Source of the DNA: Falsiroseomonas frigidaquae
Lineage (GTDB): Bacteria > Pseudomonadota > Alphaproteobacteria > Acetobacterales > Acetobacteraceae
DNA: 64,000 nt
Direction of reading: 5' to 3'
NCBI RefSeq assembly: GCF_012163145.1
Contig: NZ_JAAVTX010000003.1
Coordinates: 186,001-250,000, forward strand
In this document: piece after piece, positions 26,744 to 34,592 of the stretch
Position numbering within the stretch: the stretch's first letter is position 1
Layout of the letters: every line of letters starts with the position of its first letter
Notes under the pieces: generated by a model
Seen by the model: the letters and a program-made list of their open reading frames with translations, nothing else
What the model was told of the DNA's origin: nothing
The model's database searches: none
Program-made: the position numbers and the translations under genes

Positions 26744-26835
26744 CCTCTCCCGCAGGGCGGGAGAGGGTCGGGGTGAGGGTGGGAAGGTACGCGCCCCCTC
26801 ACCCAACCCTCTCCCCCCCGTTGCGGGGAGAGGGC
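26744..26835. repeat. Palindromic intergenic repeat (CCCTCTCCC...GGGGTGAGGG type)
   Basis: A hairpin at 26744-26766 (CCTCTCCCGC, loop AGG) is followed by a G-rich strand with GGGGTGAGGGT. A complementary CCCTCACCCAACCCTC strand comes next, and a second hairpin of the same sequence ends at 26835. The elements can pair with each other over most of the length. Very similar C-rich/G-rich palindromes are widespread between genes in high-GC proteobacteria. It lies inside the operon, between the DUF993 gene and the isomerase. Confidence 0.85.
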
Positions 26836-26843
26836 TTTCGAGG

Positions 26844-27989
26844 TCAGGCGGCACCGTGCAAGGCGAGCAGGGTCTTCATGCGCGCCACCGCCATATCCGG
26901 GTCGCGCAGCAGCCCGGCCTTGTCGGCCAGGCGGAACAGCTCGGAGAAATGCCGGATGCTACGGGTGGATTGCTGGCCGCCGACCATGACGAAATGGTCC
27001 TGGTGGCCGTTCAGCCAGGCCATGAAGACCACGCCGGTCTTGTAGAAGCGCGTCGGCGCCTTGAAGATGTGGCGCGACAACGGCACCGTCGGCGCCATGA
27101 TCGCGTCATAGGTCGCGCGGTCGTTATGCGACAGCGCCGCGAGGGCACCGCCGACGGCGGGCGCGATCGGGTCGAAGATGCCGAGCAGCGCGTCCGAATA
27201 GCCTTGCGCGTCGCCGGCGATCAATTCGGGATAATTGAAGTCGTCGCCGGTGTACATGCGCACGCGCTGCGGCAGGCGCCGGCGCATGGCGATCTCCTTC
27301 TGGTCGTCCAGCAGGGAGACCTTCACGCCATCCACCTTGTCCGCATGGGCGTGGATCACGGACAGCGCCGTCTCCATCGCCGCCATGTGGTCGTGGTTGC
27401 CCCAGTAGCCTTCCAGCGCGGGGTCGAACATCTCGCCCAGCCAATGGATGATGACGGGCTGCTTCACCTGGGACAGGATGCGGTCATAGACTCGCTCGTA
27501 ATCCGCCGGCGACTTCGCGGCTTTCGCCAGGGCGCGGGAGGCCATCAGGATGATGCGGCCGCCCATCGCCTCCACGGCGGAGCACTGCTCCTCATAGGCG
27601 CGGATCACGTCATCCACGGTGACGTCGGGGCCGGGGGCCAGGTGGTCCGTGCCGGCGCCGCTCGCCATCACCGCGCCGGGATGGTCCTGCATCGCGTCGA
27701 GCGAACGGCGGATGAGTTCCTGCGCCGCGGTCCAATCCAGCCCCATGCCGCGCTGGGCCGTATCCATCGCCTCCGCCACGCCGAGGCCAAGCGACCACAG
27801 GTATTTGCGGAAGGCGATGGTGCGGTCCCAGTCGATCTTGGCGTCGAGCCAGGGGTCCTGCTCGGCCAGCGTATCCGCCACCACATGTGCGGCGGCCAGC
27901 GCCAGGCGGGGGAAGGGCGGCGTCGCCTTCGGGAAGTCGCGCGGGCCCTGCAGCGCGTAGTCGCCTTCCGGCAGCTTGATGCTCGGCAT
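26844..27989 (-). CDS. DUF993 aldolase-like protein (dihydrodipicolinate synthase superfamily)
   Basis: This 381-residue protein of the DUF993 family is related to the dihydrodipicolinate synthase aldolase barrel. A likely Schiff-base Lys is in VDGVKVSLLDD. Other conserved stretches are RTIAFRKYLWSLG and MYTGDDFNYPELI. The function is unproven; the family recurs next to Gfo/Idh oxidoreductases and sugar isomerases. The ATG is 2 nt from the upstream Gfo/Idh stop, showing tight coupling. It may act on the product of that oxidoreductase. Confidence 0.82.
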   Translation of the reverse strand: MPSIKLPEGDYALQGPRDFPKATPPFPRLALAAAHVVADTLAEQDPWLDAKIDWDRTIAFRKYLWSLGLGVAEAMDTAQRGMGLDWTAAQELIRRSLDAMQDHPGAVMASGAGTDHLAPGPDVTVDDVIRAYEEQCSAVEAMGGRIILMASRALAKAAKSPADYERVYDRILSQVKQPVIIHWLGEMFDPALEGYWGNHDHMAAMETALSVIHAHADKVDGVKVSLLDDQKEIAMRRRLPQRVRMYTGDDFNYPELIAGDAQGYSDALLGIFDPIAPAVGGALAALSHNDRATYDAIMAPTVPLSRHIFKAPTRFYKTGVVFMAWLNGHQDHFVMVGGQQSTRSIRHFSELFRLADKAGLLRDPDMAVARMKTLLALHGAA

Positions 27990-27991
27990 GG

Positions 27992-29146
27992 TCAAACCTC
28001 CAGCTTCGGCAGGTCGATCCAGCGGCGCTCCGCCCAGCTCTGCAGCCCGGCCTCCGCAAGCTGCACGCCTTTGGCGCCGGCCAGCAGATCCCACGGATAC
28101 TCCGCGACATCGCCTGCCAGGTATTTGAAGAACAGCTCCCACTGCACCCGGAAGCCGTTCGGCATGGGCTCGGTGTCAGGAATTTCCTGCCAGCCCTCGA
28201 AGAAGTTGATCGGCTGCGGCGTGTCCGGGCTCCAGACCGGCTTCGGCGTGTTCACGCGGGACTGCGTCCAGCATTTTTGCAGGCCGGCCACGGCGCTGCC
28301 ATGCGTGCCATCGACATGGAAGGTCACCAGGTCGTCGCGCCGCACGCGCGTCACCCAGCTCGAATTGATGTGCGCGATCACCCCGCCTTCCAGCTGGAAG
28401 GTCGCATAGGCCGCGTCATCCGCATCGGCCTTGTAGGGCTTGCCCGATTCATCGATGCGCTGCGGGATATGCGTCGCACCCAGGCAGGACACGCTCTCGA
28501 CATTGCCGAAGAGGTTGTCCAGCACGTAGCGCCAGTGGCAGAGCATATCGAGGATGATGCCGCCGCCCTCATCCTTCTTGTAGTTCCAGGAGGGGCGCTG
28601 GGCGGGCTGCAGGTCGCCCTCGAAGACCCAGTAGCCGAATTCGCCCTTCACGCTGAGGATCTTGCCGAAGAAGCCGCTGTCGATTGCCATCTTCAGTTTG
28701 CGCAGCCCGGGCAGGAACAGCTTGTCCTGCACCACGCCGGCCTTGATGCCCTTCTGCTTCGCCAGCTTCGCGACGGCCAGCGCATCCGCCAGATTGTCGG
28801 CGGTCGGCTTCTCGCAATAGATGTCCTTGCCGGCCTCGATCGCCCTGGTCAGCAGCCCGGCGCGCATCTGCGTCGTCGCCGCATCGAAGAACAGCGTATC
28901 GTTCGGATCGGCCAGGCAGGCATCGAGGTCCGTGGAGACGCGGGCGATGCCATGCGCGCGCGCCAGCGCCTCCAGCTTCTCCCGGTTCCGGCCGACCAGG
29001 ATCGGGTCCGGCATCACCCGGTCGCCATTTGCCAGCACCACGCCGCCATCCTTGCGGATCGCGGCGATGGAGCGGATCAGGTGCTGGTTCATGCCCATGC
29101 GCCCGGTGACGCCGTTCATGATGAGGCCGATGCGGCGTTCCGCCAT
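27992..29146 (-). CDS. Gfo/Idh/MocA-family oxidoreductase
   Basis: This 384-residue oxidoreductase has an N-terminal segment LIMNGVTGRMGMNQHL in place of the plain glycine-rich loop, and the signature CEKPTADN near residue 113. Typical later elements are GGGIILDMLCHWRYVL and SSWVTRVRRDDL. It is longer than the paralogue at 19686 and belongs to a different subgroup. It lies between two aldolase-like genes with gaps of 14 and 2 nt. Oxidation or reduction of a keto-sugar acid is a reasonable guess. Confidence 0.86.
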   Translation of the reverse strand: MAERRIGLIMNGVTGRMGMNQHLIRSIAAIRKDGGVVLANGDRVMPDPILVGRNREKLEALARAHGIARVSTDLDACLADPNDTLFFDAATTQMRAGLLTRAIEAGKDIYCEKPTADNLADALAVAKLAKQKGIKAGVVQDKLFLPGLRKLKMAIDSGFFGKILSVKGEFGYWVFEGDLQPAQRPSWNYKKDEGGGIILDMLCHWRYVLDNLFGNVESVSCLGATHIPQRIDESGKPYKADADDAAYATFQLEGGVIAHINSSWVTRVRRDDLVTFHVDGTHGSAVAGLQKCWTQSRVNTPKPVWSPDTPQPINFFEGWQEIPDTEPMPNGFRVQWELFFKYLAGDVAEYPWDLLAGAKGVQLAEAGLQSWAERRWIDLPKLEV

Positions 29147-29160
29147 TTCGCAAAAATCCT

Positions 29161-30201
29161 TCAGGAGAGCCAGGTGTTGAGATTGGCGCGGACGAAGGCG
29201 TCGTCCGTCAGATGCGGGTAGCGCTCGGCGACCGCGGTCAGAAGCGCCGCCTGGCCGGGGGACAGGCCTTCATCCGGGTCCAGGCACCAGATGCCGTCCA
29301 GCAGGCCCTGGCGGCGGAGGATTTCGTGGCAGCCGGCGATCACGCCGTGGAAGTTGTGCGCCACGTCGAAGACGGCGGCGTTCATCTCCGTCACCTGCGC
29401 ATCCAGCGCCAGCAATTCGGGCGTCGCATCGGCGCCGCGGCAGCGCGCATGCAGATCCACCGCCGCCTTGGTCCAGACGCTCCAATGCCCCAGCAGCCCG
29501 CCCAGGATGCGCAGCGGCTTCTCCGCCCCCGCCAGGGCGAAGGGCGTCAGCAGGTCCGCCACGATGTGGTCGTCATTGCCGGTGTAGAGCGCGATCCGGT
29601 CCTGCGCGCCGGCCTCCAGCACGCCGCGCAGCACATCCAGCGTCGCGTAGCGGTCGAAGGGCGCCATCTTGATGGCCACCACATTCTCGATCGCGGCGAA
29701 GCGGCGCCAGAAAGTCAGCGGAAGCGGCACGCCGCCCACCGCCGGCTGCAGGTAGAAGCCGAAGACCGGCATCTCCGCCGCCACCGCCTGGCAATGGGCG
29801 ATGATCTCGTCCTCCGAGGCGCCCTTCCAGGCGGCGAGGCTCAGCAGCACGGCGTGATAGCCGAGGCCACGCGCGATCCGCGCCTCCCGCACCGCCTGTT
29901 CCGTGCGCCCGATGGCGCCGGCGATGAGGATGGGCGCCTCGTCCCGCTCCGCCGCCGCTTCGGCGGCCAGCGACAGCACCGTCTCGAACAGCCTGACCTG
30001 GCGGATGGCGAATTGCGTGGTGTGGACGCCAACGGCGAGACCGCCCGCGCCGGCCGCCAGATAGTAGCGGGACAGCGCCCGCTGGCGCAGCGGGTCCAAC
30101 TCCCGCCGCGCATTCAGCGCCAGCGGGTGCGCCGGGATGGCGCAACCTTGCCGCAGACGCGCGAGCACGCTCTCCGGCCAATCCTGCCAGCGCAGACCCA
30201 C
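29161..30201 (-). CDS. Dihydrodipicolinate synthase-family aldolase
   Basis: This 346-residue DapA-superfamily barrel is probably a pyruvate-dependent aldolase or dehydratase rather than lysine-biosynthetic DapA. The Schiff-base Lys is in VVAIKMAPFD. The usual YNxP tyrosine motif is changed to FYLQPA, and the GxxG-type carboxylate-binding turn is GAGGLAVG. The start is a GTG at 30201. It is the first gene of the operon that follows the palindrome at 30221-30238, and tetR lies immediately upstream on the same strand. A keto-deoxy sugar acid is the most likely substrate class. Confidence 0.8.
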   Translation of the reverse strand: MGLRWQDWPESVLARLRQGCAIPAHPLALNARRELDPLRQRALSRYYLAAGAGGLAVGVHTTQFAIRQVRLFETVLSLAAEAAAERDEAPILIAGAIGRTEQAVREARIARGLGYHAVLLSLAAWKGASEDEIIAHCQAVAAEMPVFGFYLQPAVGGVPLPLTFWRRFAAIENVVAIKMAPFDRYATLDVLRGVLEAGAQDRIALYTGNDDHIVADLLTPFALAGAEKPLRILGGLLGHWSVWTKAAVDLHARCRGADATPELLALDAQVTEMNAAVFDVAHNFHGVIAGCHEILRRQGLLDGIWCLDPDEGLSPGQAALLTAVAERYPHLTDDAFVRANLNTWLS

Positions 30202-30220
30202 TTGCCTTTCCCCCCAAACC

Positions 30221-30238
30221 GGTAACCAGACGGTTACT
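30221..30238. promoter_or_regulatory. Putative TetR operator before the aldolase operon
   Basis: GGTAACC-AGAC-GGTTACT matches the palindrome at 18744-18761 in half-site sequence, in the 4-bp centre length and in distance to the following start codon. It lies between the tetR stop and the aldolase GTG, where a promoter would be. Confidence 0.65.
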
Positions 30239-30260
30239 TTGTCGCGGGTGGACGATCAGG

Positions 30261-30938
30261 TCAAGGCCGCAGATAGCCCAGCACCACCTCCGCGATATGC
30301 GCCTCCCGCGCCGCGATGGCGGCTTCGGTGTCCAGTGCGGCGCCGAAGATGGTGGACAGGGTGTGGCGGTTGGCGACGTAGAAATGGCCCAGCGCCAGGA
30401 TCGAGATGTAGAGCTGCATCGCATCCACCCCACCCCGGAACACGCCGGCCGCCGCGCCGCGCTCCAGCACCGCGGTCAGTGCCGCCAGCATCGGCGAATA
30501 CAGCGCCGGCACCTGCTCGGACCGGCTGAGATAGGCGGCGCGGTGCAGGTTTTCCTGGTTCAGCAAGGCCACGAATTCGGGGTGGCGGCTGGTGTAGCGC
30601 AGGTTGAAGGCCACCAGCCGCGCCATCGCCTCCAGCGGCGGCAGGCTGTCCACCGAAAGCTCCCGCTCCTCCTCCCGCTTCGCGGCATAGGCGCGTTCCA
30701 GCACCGTCAGCCACAGCTCCTCCTTGCTGCCGAAATAGGCGTAGAGCATGCGCTTGTTGGCACCGGCCCGCGCCGCGATCTCATCCACCCGGCTGCCGGC
30801 CATGCCCTTCTCGGCAAATTCCACCAGGGCGGCGTCCAGGATGCGCTGGCGCGTGGCGCGGGCGCGGCTCGAGAGCTGGTCCTCCGCGCGGAGCGCCATG
30901 GTGGTCGTGCCGCGGGGGGCGGCGCTAGAAGCGGCCAT
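30261..30938 (-). CDS. TetR-family transcriptional regulator
   Basis: This regulator is about 225 residues long. The N-terminal helix-turn-helix is RQRILDAALVEFAEKG...VDEIAARAGANKRMLYAYFGSKEELW. The C-terminal ligand domain resembles the group whose members include RutR-like proteins. The start at 30938 has a GAGG 6 nt upstream and overlaps the stop of the epimerase gene; an ATG at 30899 is the shorter alternative. The palindromes at 30221 and 18744 are candidate operators, giving a regulon of the aldolase operon and tctCBA. The inducer is unknown. Confidence 0.88.
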   Translation of the reverse strand: MAASSAAPRGTTTMALRAEDQLSSRARATRQRILDAALVEFAEKGMAGSRVDEIAARAGANKRMLYAYFGSKEELWLTVLERAYAAKREEERELSVDSLPPLEAMARLVAFNLRYTSRHPEFVALLNQENLHRAAYLSRSEQVPALYSPMLAALTAVLERGAAAGVFRGGVDAMQLYISILALGHFYVANRHTLSTIFGAALDTEAAIAAREAHIAEVVLGYLRP

Positions 30939-31950
30939 CCCGAACCTCGAACTTGGTCGCCTTGCCGAGTGCGCGGCCGCCACCCGCCACCCAATCCGCC
31001 ACCCAATCCACCAGGGTCAGCAGCGGCACCGTGGGGTAGCCGAAGGCCTGGAAGGCGCGGGCGGCGTTGGAGAGCAGGGCGGTGGGCGCCTCCGTCCCGG
31101 TGAATTCCGCGGTGCGGTCCATCCGGCGGGCCAGTTGCTCGGCCAGCCAGCGGACCGAGACCATCTCCGGCCCCGTCACGTTCAGGATCGGGCAGGTCGC
31201 GTCGGCTCGGGATAGGGCGCGCAGCGTCCAGGCATTGGCGTCGCCCTGCCAGATGACATTGGCATGGCCCATCGCCAGCGGCACCGGCGTGCCGGAGGCG
31301 ACTTTCGTCGCGATGTCGTGCAGCACGCCGTAGCGCAGGTCGATCGCGTAGTTCAGGCGGATGCCGAAGCAGCGCGTGCCGCGCGTGGCCGCCGCATGCT
31401 GGAAGGCGCGTTCCCGGCCGAGGCAGCTTGCCGCGTAGTCGCCGATCGGCGACGGCGTGGCGTCTTCATCCGGGGCCGGCCCGTTCACCGGCCACATCGG
31501 CTGCACATTGCCGGTGGAGAAGAACACGATGCGCGATGCAGCCCAGCGTGCCGCGACCCGGGCCGGAAGCTGGACGTTCATCGCCCAGGTCAGCGCCTCA
31601 TTCCCCGTGCTGCCGAATTTCATCGCCGCCATGAACACCACGTTTTCCGAATCGGGCAGCGCGGCGAGGGCGGCGTCATCCATCAGGTCGGCGGCCAGGC
31701 ATTCGATGCCCCAGGATTCCATGCGGTCCCGCAGCCCGGCCTCGGACCAGCGCGCCACCGCGATGACGCGCCGCGCCGGGTCCGCCCGCTTGGCCAGGCG
31801 GCACAGCGTCGGCCCCATCTTGCCGGCGGCGCCGAGTACCAGCAGGTCCCCCGGCACAAGGGCGAGGTCGGCCAGCAGCGCCGGGTCGGGCCGCGACATC
31901 ACCTCCTCCAGCGTCGCTTCATCCGCGATACGCCGTGGCAGATCGCCCAT
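30925..31950 (-). CDS. NAD(P)-dependent epimerase/dehydratase-family protein
   Basis: This 341-residue extended SDR-like protein has the cofactor loop VLGAAGKMGPTL near residue 39, DLMDDAAL for the acidic site, and a VFFSTGNVQPMWP segment. The Tyr of the usual YxxxK is in IGDYAASCLG, where the Lys position is not Lys, so catalysis may differ. GGAGGG is 5 nt before the ATG. It is divergent from the SMP-30 gene and overlaps tetR by 14 nt. It is likely part of the sugar-processing cluster. Confidence 0.8.
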   Translation of the reverse strand: MGDLPRRIADEATLEEVMSRPDPALLADLALVPGDLLVLGAAGKMGPTLCRLAKRADPARRVIAVARWSEAGLRDRMESWGIECLAADLMDDAALAALPDSENVVFMAAMKFGSTGNEALTWAMNVQLPARVAARWAASRIVFFSTGNVQPMWPVNGPAPDEDATPSPIGDYAASCLGRERAFQHAAATRGTRCFGIRLNYAIDLRYGVLHDIATKVASGTPVPLAMGHANVIWQGDANAWTLRALSRADATCPILNVTGPEMVSVRWLAEQLARRMDRTAEFTGTEAPTALLSNAARAFQAFGYPTVPLLTLVDWVADWVAGGGRALGKATKFEVRDGRF

Positions 31951-32055
31951 GGTTTCCCTCCCGCCCATATCGGGCCAGCATCGCGGCTGGCCGCGTCTGG
32001 CAGCATGGCGAGGACACCGCCCGGCGCCAAGACCGCCCCATTGAGGAGACACGCC

Positions 32056-32997
32056 ATGACCTGGCAGGAAAGCCTGCGCTACCCCGACCCCGCCATCCGC
32101 ACCCTGGACCCGGCCTTCAACAAGCTGCGCCTGCCGCTGAGCTCCGTCGAGCGGCTGTGGACCGGCAGCCGCTGGGGTGAGGGCCCCGTCTGGCTCGGCG
32201 ACCAGCGCTGCCTGCTGTGGTCGGACATCCCCAACAACCGCGTGCTGCGCTGGGATGAGGAAACCGGCCAGGTCAGCCATTTCCGCAAGCCATCCGGCAA
32301 TGCCAACGGCCATACGCGGGACCGCCAGGGCCGCATCATCGCCTGCGAACATGGCGGGCGGCGCATCATCCGCCACGAATACGACGGCGCTATCACCGTG
32401 ATCGCGGATAGTTTCGAGGGCAAGCGGCTCAACAGCCCGAACGACGTGGTGGTGAAGTCGGACGGCAGCATCTGGTTCACCGACCCGCCCTTCGGCATCG
32501 GCGGCTTCTATGAAGGCGAGAAAGCCACCCCCGAGCTGCCGCACACCAACGTCTACCGCGTGGATGGCGATTCGGGAAAAATCACGCTGGTGGCGGATGA
32601 TGTGGACCACCCGAACGGCCTGGCCTTCAGCCCCGACGAATCCATCCTCTACATCATCGAGAGCCGGTCGGAGCCGCGCAACATCCTGGCCTATGACTGC
32701 GCCGGCACCACGCTCCGCAACCGCCGCGTCTTCGTGGCCTGCGCCCCGGGCGAGACGCCGGACGGCTTCCGCGTGGATGTGGACGGCAACCTGTGGTGCG
32801 GCTGGGGCATGGGTGGGCCGGGCATGGACGGCGTGAAGGTGTTCAACGCCGCCGGCACGCCGATCGGCTTCATCGACCTGCCGGAACGCTGCGCCAATGT
32901 CTGCTTCGGCGGGCGGCACCGGAACCGGCTGTTCATGGCGGCGGCGCATTCGCTCTACAGCCTGTACGTCAACACCCAGGGTGCGCCGGGCGGATGA
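32056..32997 (+). CDS. SMP-30/gluconolactonase-family lactonase
   Basis: This 313-residue six-bladed beta-propeller lactonase hydrolyses sugar lactones to aldonic acids. Metal-ligand regions are GEGPVW near residue 40, NSPNDVVVKSDG around 130, and HPNGLAFSPDE around 190. GAGGAG precedes the ATG by 7 nt. There is no signal peptide, so the substrate is internal. It stands divergent from the epimerase gene and would link a sugar dehydrogenase to the enolase-type dehydratase. Its stop overlaps the next start (ATGA). Confidence 0.88.
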   Translation: MTWQESLRYPDPAIRTLDPAFNKLRLPLSSVERLWTGSRWGEGPVWLGDQRCLLWSDIPNNRVLRWDEETGQVSHFRKPSGNANGHTRDRQGRIIACEHGGRRIIRHEYDGAITVIADSFEGKRLNSPNDVVVKSDGSIWFTDPPFGIGGFYEGEKATPELPHTNVYRVDGDSGKITLVADDVDHPNGLAFSPDESILYIIESRSEPRNILAYDCAGTTLRNRRVFVACAPGETPDGFRVDVDGNLWCGWGMGGPGMDGVKVFNAAGTPIGFIDLPERCANVCFGGRHRNRLFMAAAHSLYSLYVNTQGAPGG

Positions 32998-33218
32998 GAG
33001 CGGCGCTGGCCTTCGTGCTGGTGGCGCTGGGCTTCGCGCTGGCGGCCACCGGCGGGCTGGCGCTGTTCAGCATCGCGACGGGGTGGGAGATCCGCACCCG
33101 CGGCACCGGCGGCACGCCGGGCCTGGCGGTGCCGACGGATCTGGACTTCGCCCTGGTCTTCGGCGGCATCGGCCTGGTGCTGCTCGGGCTGGGCTGGCTT
33201 GTCGGACGGCAGCGCTAA
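32994..33218 (+). CDS. Small two-helix membrane protein
   Basis: This is a 74-residue hydrophobic protein. Two membrane spans are visible: ALAFVLVALGFALAATGGLALF at residues 3-24 (shown here in full) and LVFGGIGLVLLGLGWLVG near the end. Between them is a short polar, Gly-rich loop. The ATG overlaps the lactonase stop, indicating coupled translation. No family recognised. Its stop codon overlaps that of the convergent next gene. Confidence 0.6.
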   Translation: MRAALAFVLVALGFALAATGGLALFSIATGWEIRTRGTGGTPGLAVPTDLDFALVFGGIGLVLLGLGWLVGRQR

Positions 33219-33643
33219 GGTTCCTGCTGCCAGGCCGGCGGCCAATCCTCCAGTTCATCCACCGCCTGGTCGGCGGCCAGGACGGAAAATTGCAGGTCGG
33301 GCAGGTACGGGTTGAGCCGCAGCCGCAGGGGCTGGCCCTCCTGCTCCGCCTGCCACGGGAACAGCGCATCGCCGGTCGGCATCCAGCGAATCGGCAGCGC
33401 CCGGCGCCGCATCGCCAGGCGGTGCCGCCAGGCCGCCACCAGTTCGAGGAAGGCGGCGCGGTCCAGCTCATCGAGGTCCGCAGCCCCTTCGCGCAGCCGG
33501 GCGTAAAGGGCGAAGCTGGGCAGGAAGGCTCCGGTGGCGGGATGCATCTCCCGCACGCCCAGCGCGCCTTCGGCATTCCGCACCTGCATCACCGGCCGGC
33601 CCGCCAGGGCGAAATAGCGATCCGGCACCCATTCCTGCGCCAT
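33215..33643 (-). CDS. Hypothetical protein, 142 aa
   Basis: This is a soluble-looking 142-residue protein without a signal peptide or membrane span. It has a basic, Arg-rich middle (AAWRHRLAMRRRAL) and an acidic C-terminus (VDELEDWPPAW). I do not recognise the family. Coding is supported by GC-rich third positions and by the compact fit between the small membrane protein and the next gene. Function unknown. Confidence 0.55.
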   Translation of the reverse strand: MAQEWVPDRYFALAGRPVMQVRNAEGALGVREMHPATGAFLPSFALYARLREGAADLDELDRAAFLELVAAWRHRLAMRRRALPIRWMPTGDALFPWQAEQEGQPLRLRLNPYLPDLQFSVLAADQAVDELEDWPPAWQQEP

Positions 33644-33753
33644 GGCGCCAGCCTGCCGGGGCGGCGACGGGCCGGCAAGCGGGGCGACACGGAACGCAAC
33701 ACGCGGACAACGACCGGCGGCTAGGCTGCGCCGGATGCTAAGGGGCTTTCGGC

Positions 33754-34524
33754 ATGGTGGGGATGGTGCTGGCGACGGCCGGTGGCGTGGCGCTGGTCTA
33801 TCTCGCCATGATCCACCGCGCCGCGGCGCGGCAACGGGCGCGGCGGCGGCGGGGTGCGACGGAACATCTGGCCGCCCGCATCTTCGCGCCGCATGCGCAG
33901 GCCACGCTGGCCCAGGACGCCACGAACTGGTTGCGTGGGCTGGTGGATGACCAGCCGCGCGCCCTGCCGCTGCTGGCCGCCATCCTGGCCGGCGCCCTGC
34001 TGCTCATCCTGGCGCTGGACCCGATCCTGGACGACCCGATGTTCTTCCCCGCCCCCCTGCCTTTGCCGGGCTGGGTGAAGGGGATCTGGGCCGGTGGCGT
34101 GGCGCTGCTGGTGGTGGGGCATGCCGTCTGGGTGTTCCTGCACGCGCCGCGCTGCCTCAGCCGGCACTGGCTGCTGCTGCATCCGGATGGCGCGATCACG
34201 GCCCGAGGAAACGAAGGCGGCGCCGCCCTGCCCCGCATCGACCCCACCCGCCCGGTCCAGGTGTTCGATGGCATCACCATGCCGGCGCGGGACAACCAGC
34301 CGGAAGGCTGGGCGGAGGGGGCGGTGCTGGCGCAGGGCGATGTGGTCGCCGCCTTCGTCACCCAGCCGCACCCGCCCGGCGCCGGCGACCTGCGGCGCCT
34401 GGCCCGCACCGCGCCCGGCTGGTGGAGGGTGGAGCTCGCGCCCGATCCGGCCCGGTTCGATCGCTTCCTGCGCCGCCACTACCCGCCCTCAACCCGCGCC
34501 CTGGCGCCGGGCTGGCCGCCTTGA
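33754..34524 (+). CDS. Hypothetical membrane protein, 256 aa
   Basis: This is a 256-residue protein with an N-terminal span (VGMVLATAGGVALVYLAMI), an arginine-rich cytoplasmic stretch (RARRRRG), and two further helices around residues 70-88 and 110-128. The C-terminal half is soluble and ends in a Trp-rich segment (TAPGWWRVEL). I do not recognise the family. It precedes the DUF4139 protein by about 70 bp on the same strand, so they may be cotranscribed. Confidence 0.6.
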   Translation: MVGMVLATAGGVALVYLAMIHRAAARQRARRRRGATEHLAARIFAPHAQATLAQDATNWLRGLVDDQPRALPLLAAILAGALLLILALDPILDDPMFFPAPLPLPGWVKGIWAGGVALLVVGHAVWVFLHAPRCLSRHWLLLHPDGAITARGNEGGAALPRIDPTRPVQVFDGITMPARDNQPEGWAEGAVLAQGDVVAAFVTQPHPPGAGDLRRLARTAPGWWRVELAPDPARFDRFLRRHYPPSTRALAPGWPP

Positions 34525-34592
34525 TGCGGCCCCGGCCTCCGTCCAGGCTGCCTGCAACCATCAGGCCCGCAACAAACAGGAACATCCGCCAC

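Noticed and set aside
25572-28409. A 945-residue plus-strand protein
   Set aside because: It lies opposite well-supported aldolase, isomerase and oxidoreductase genes and has no recognisable domain.
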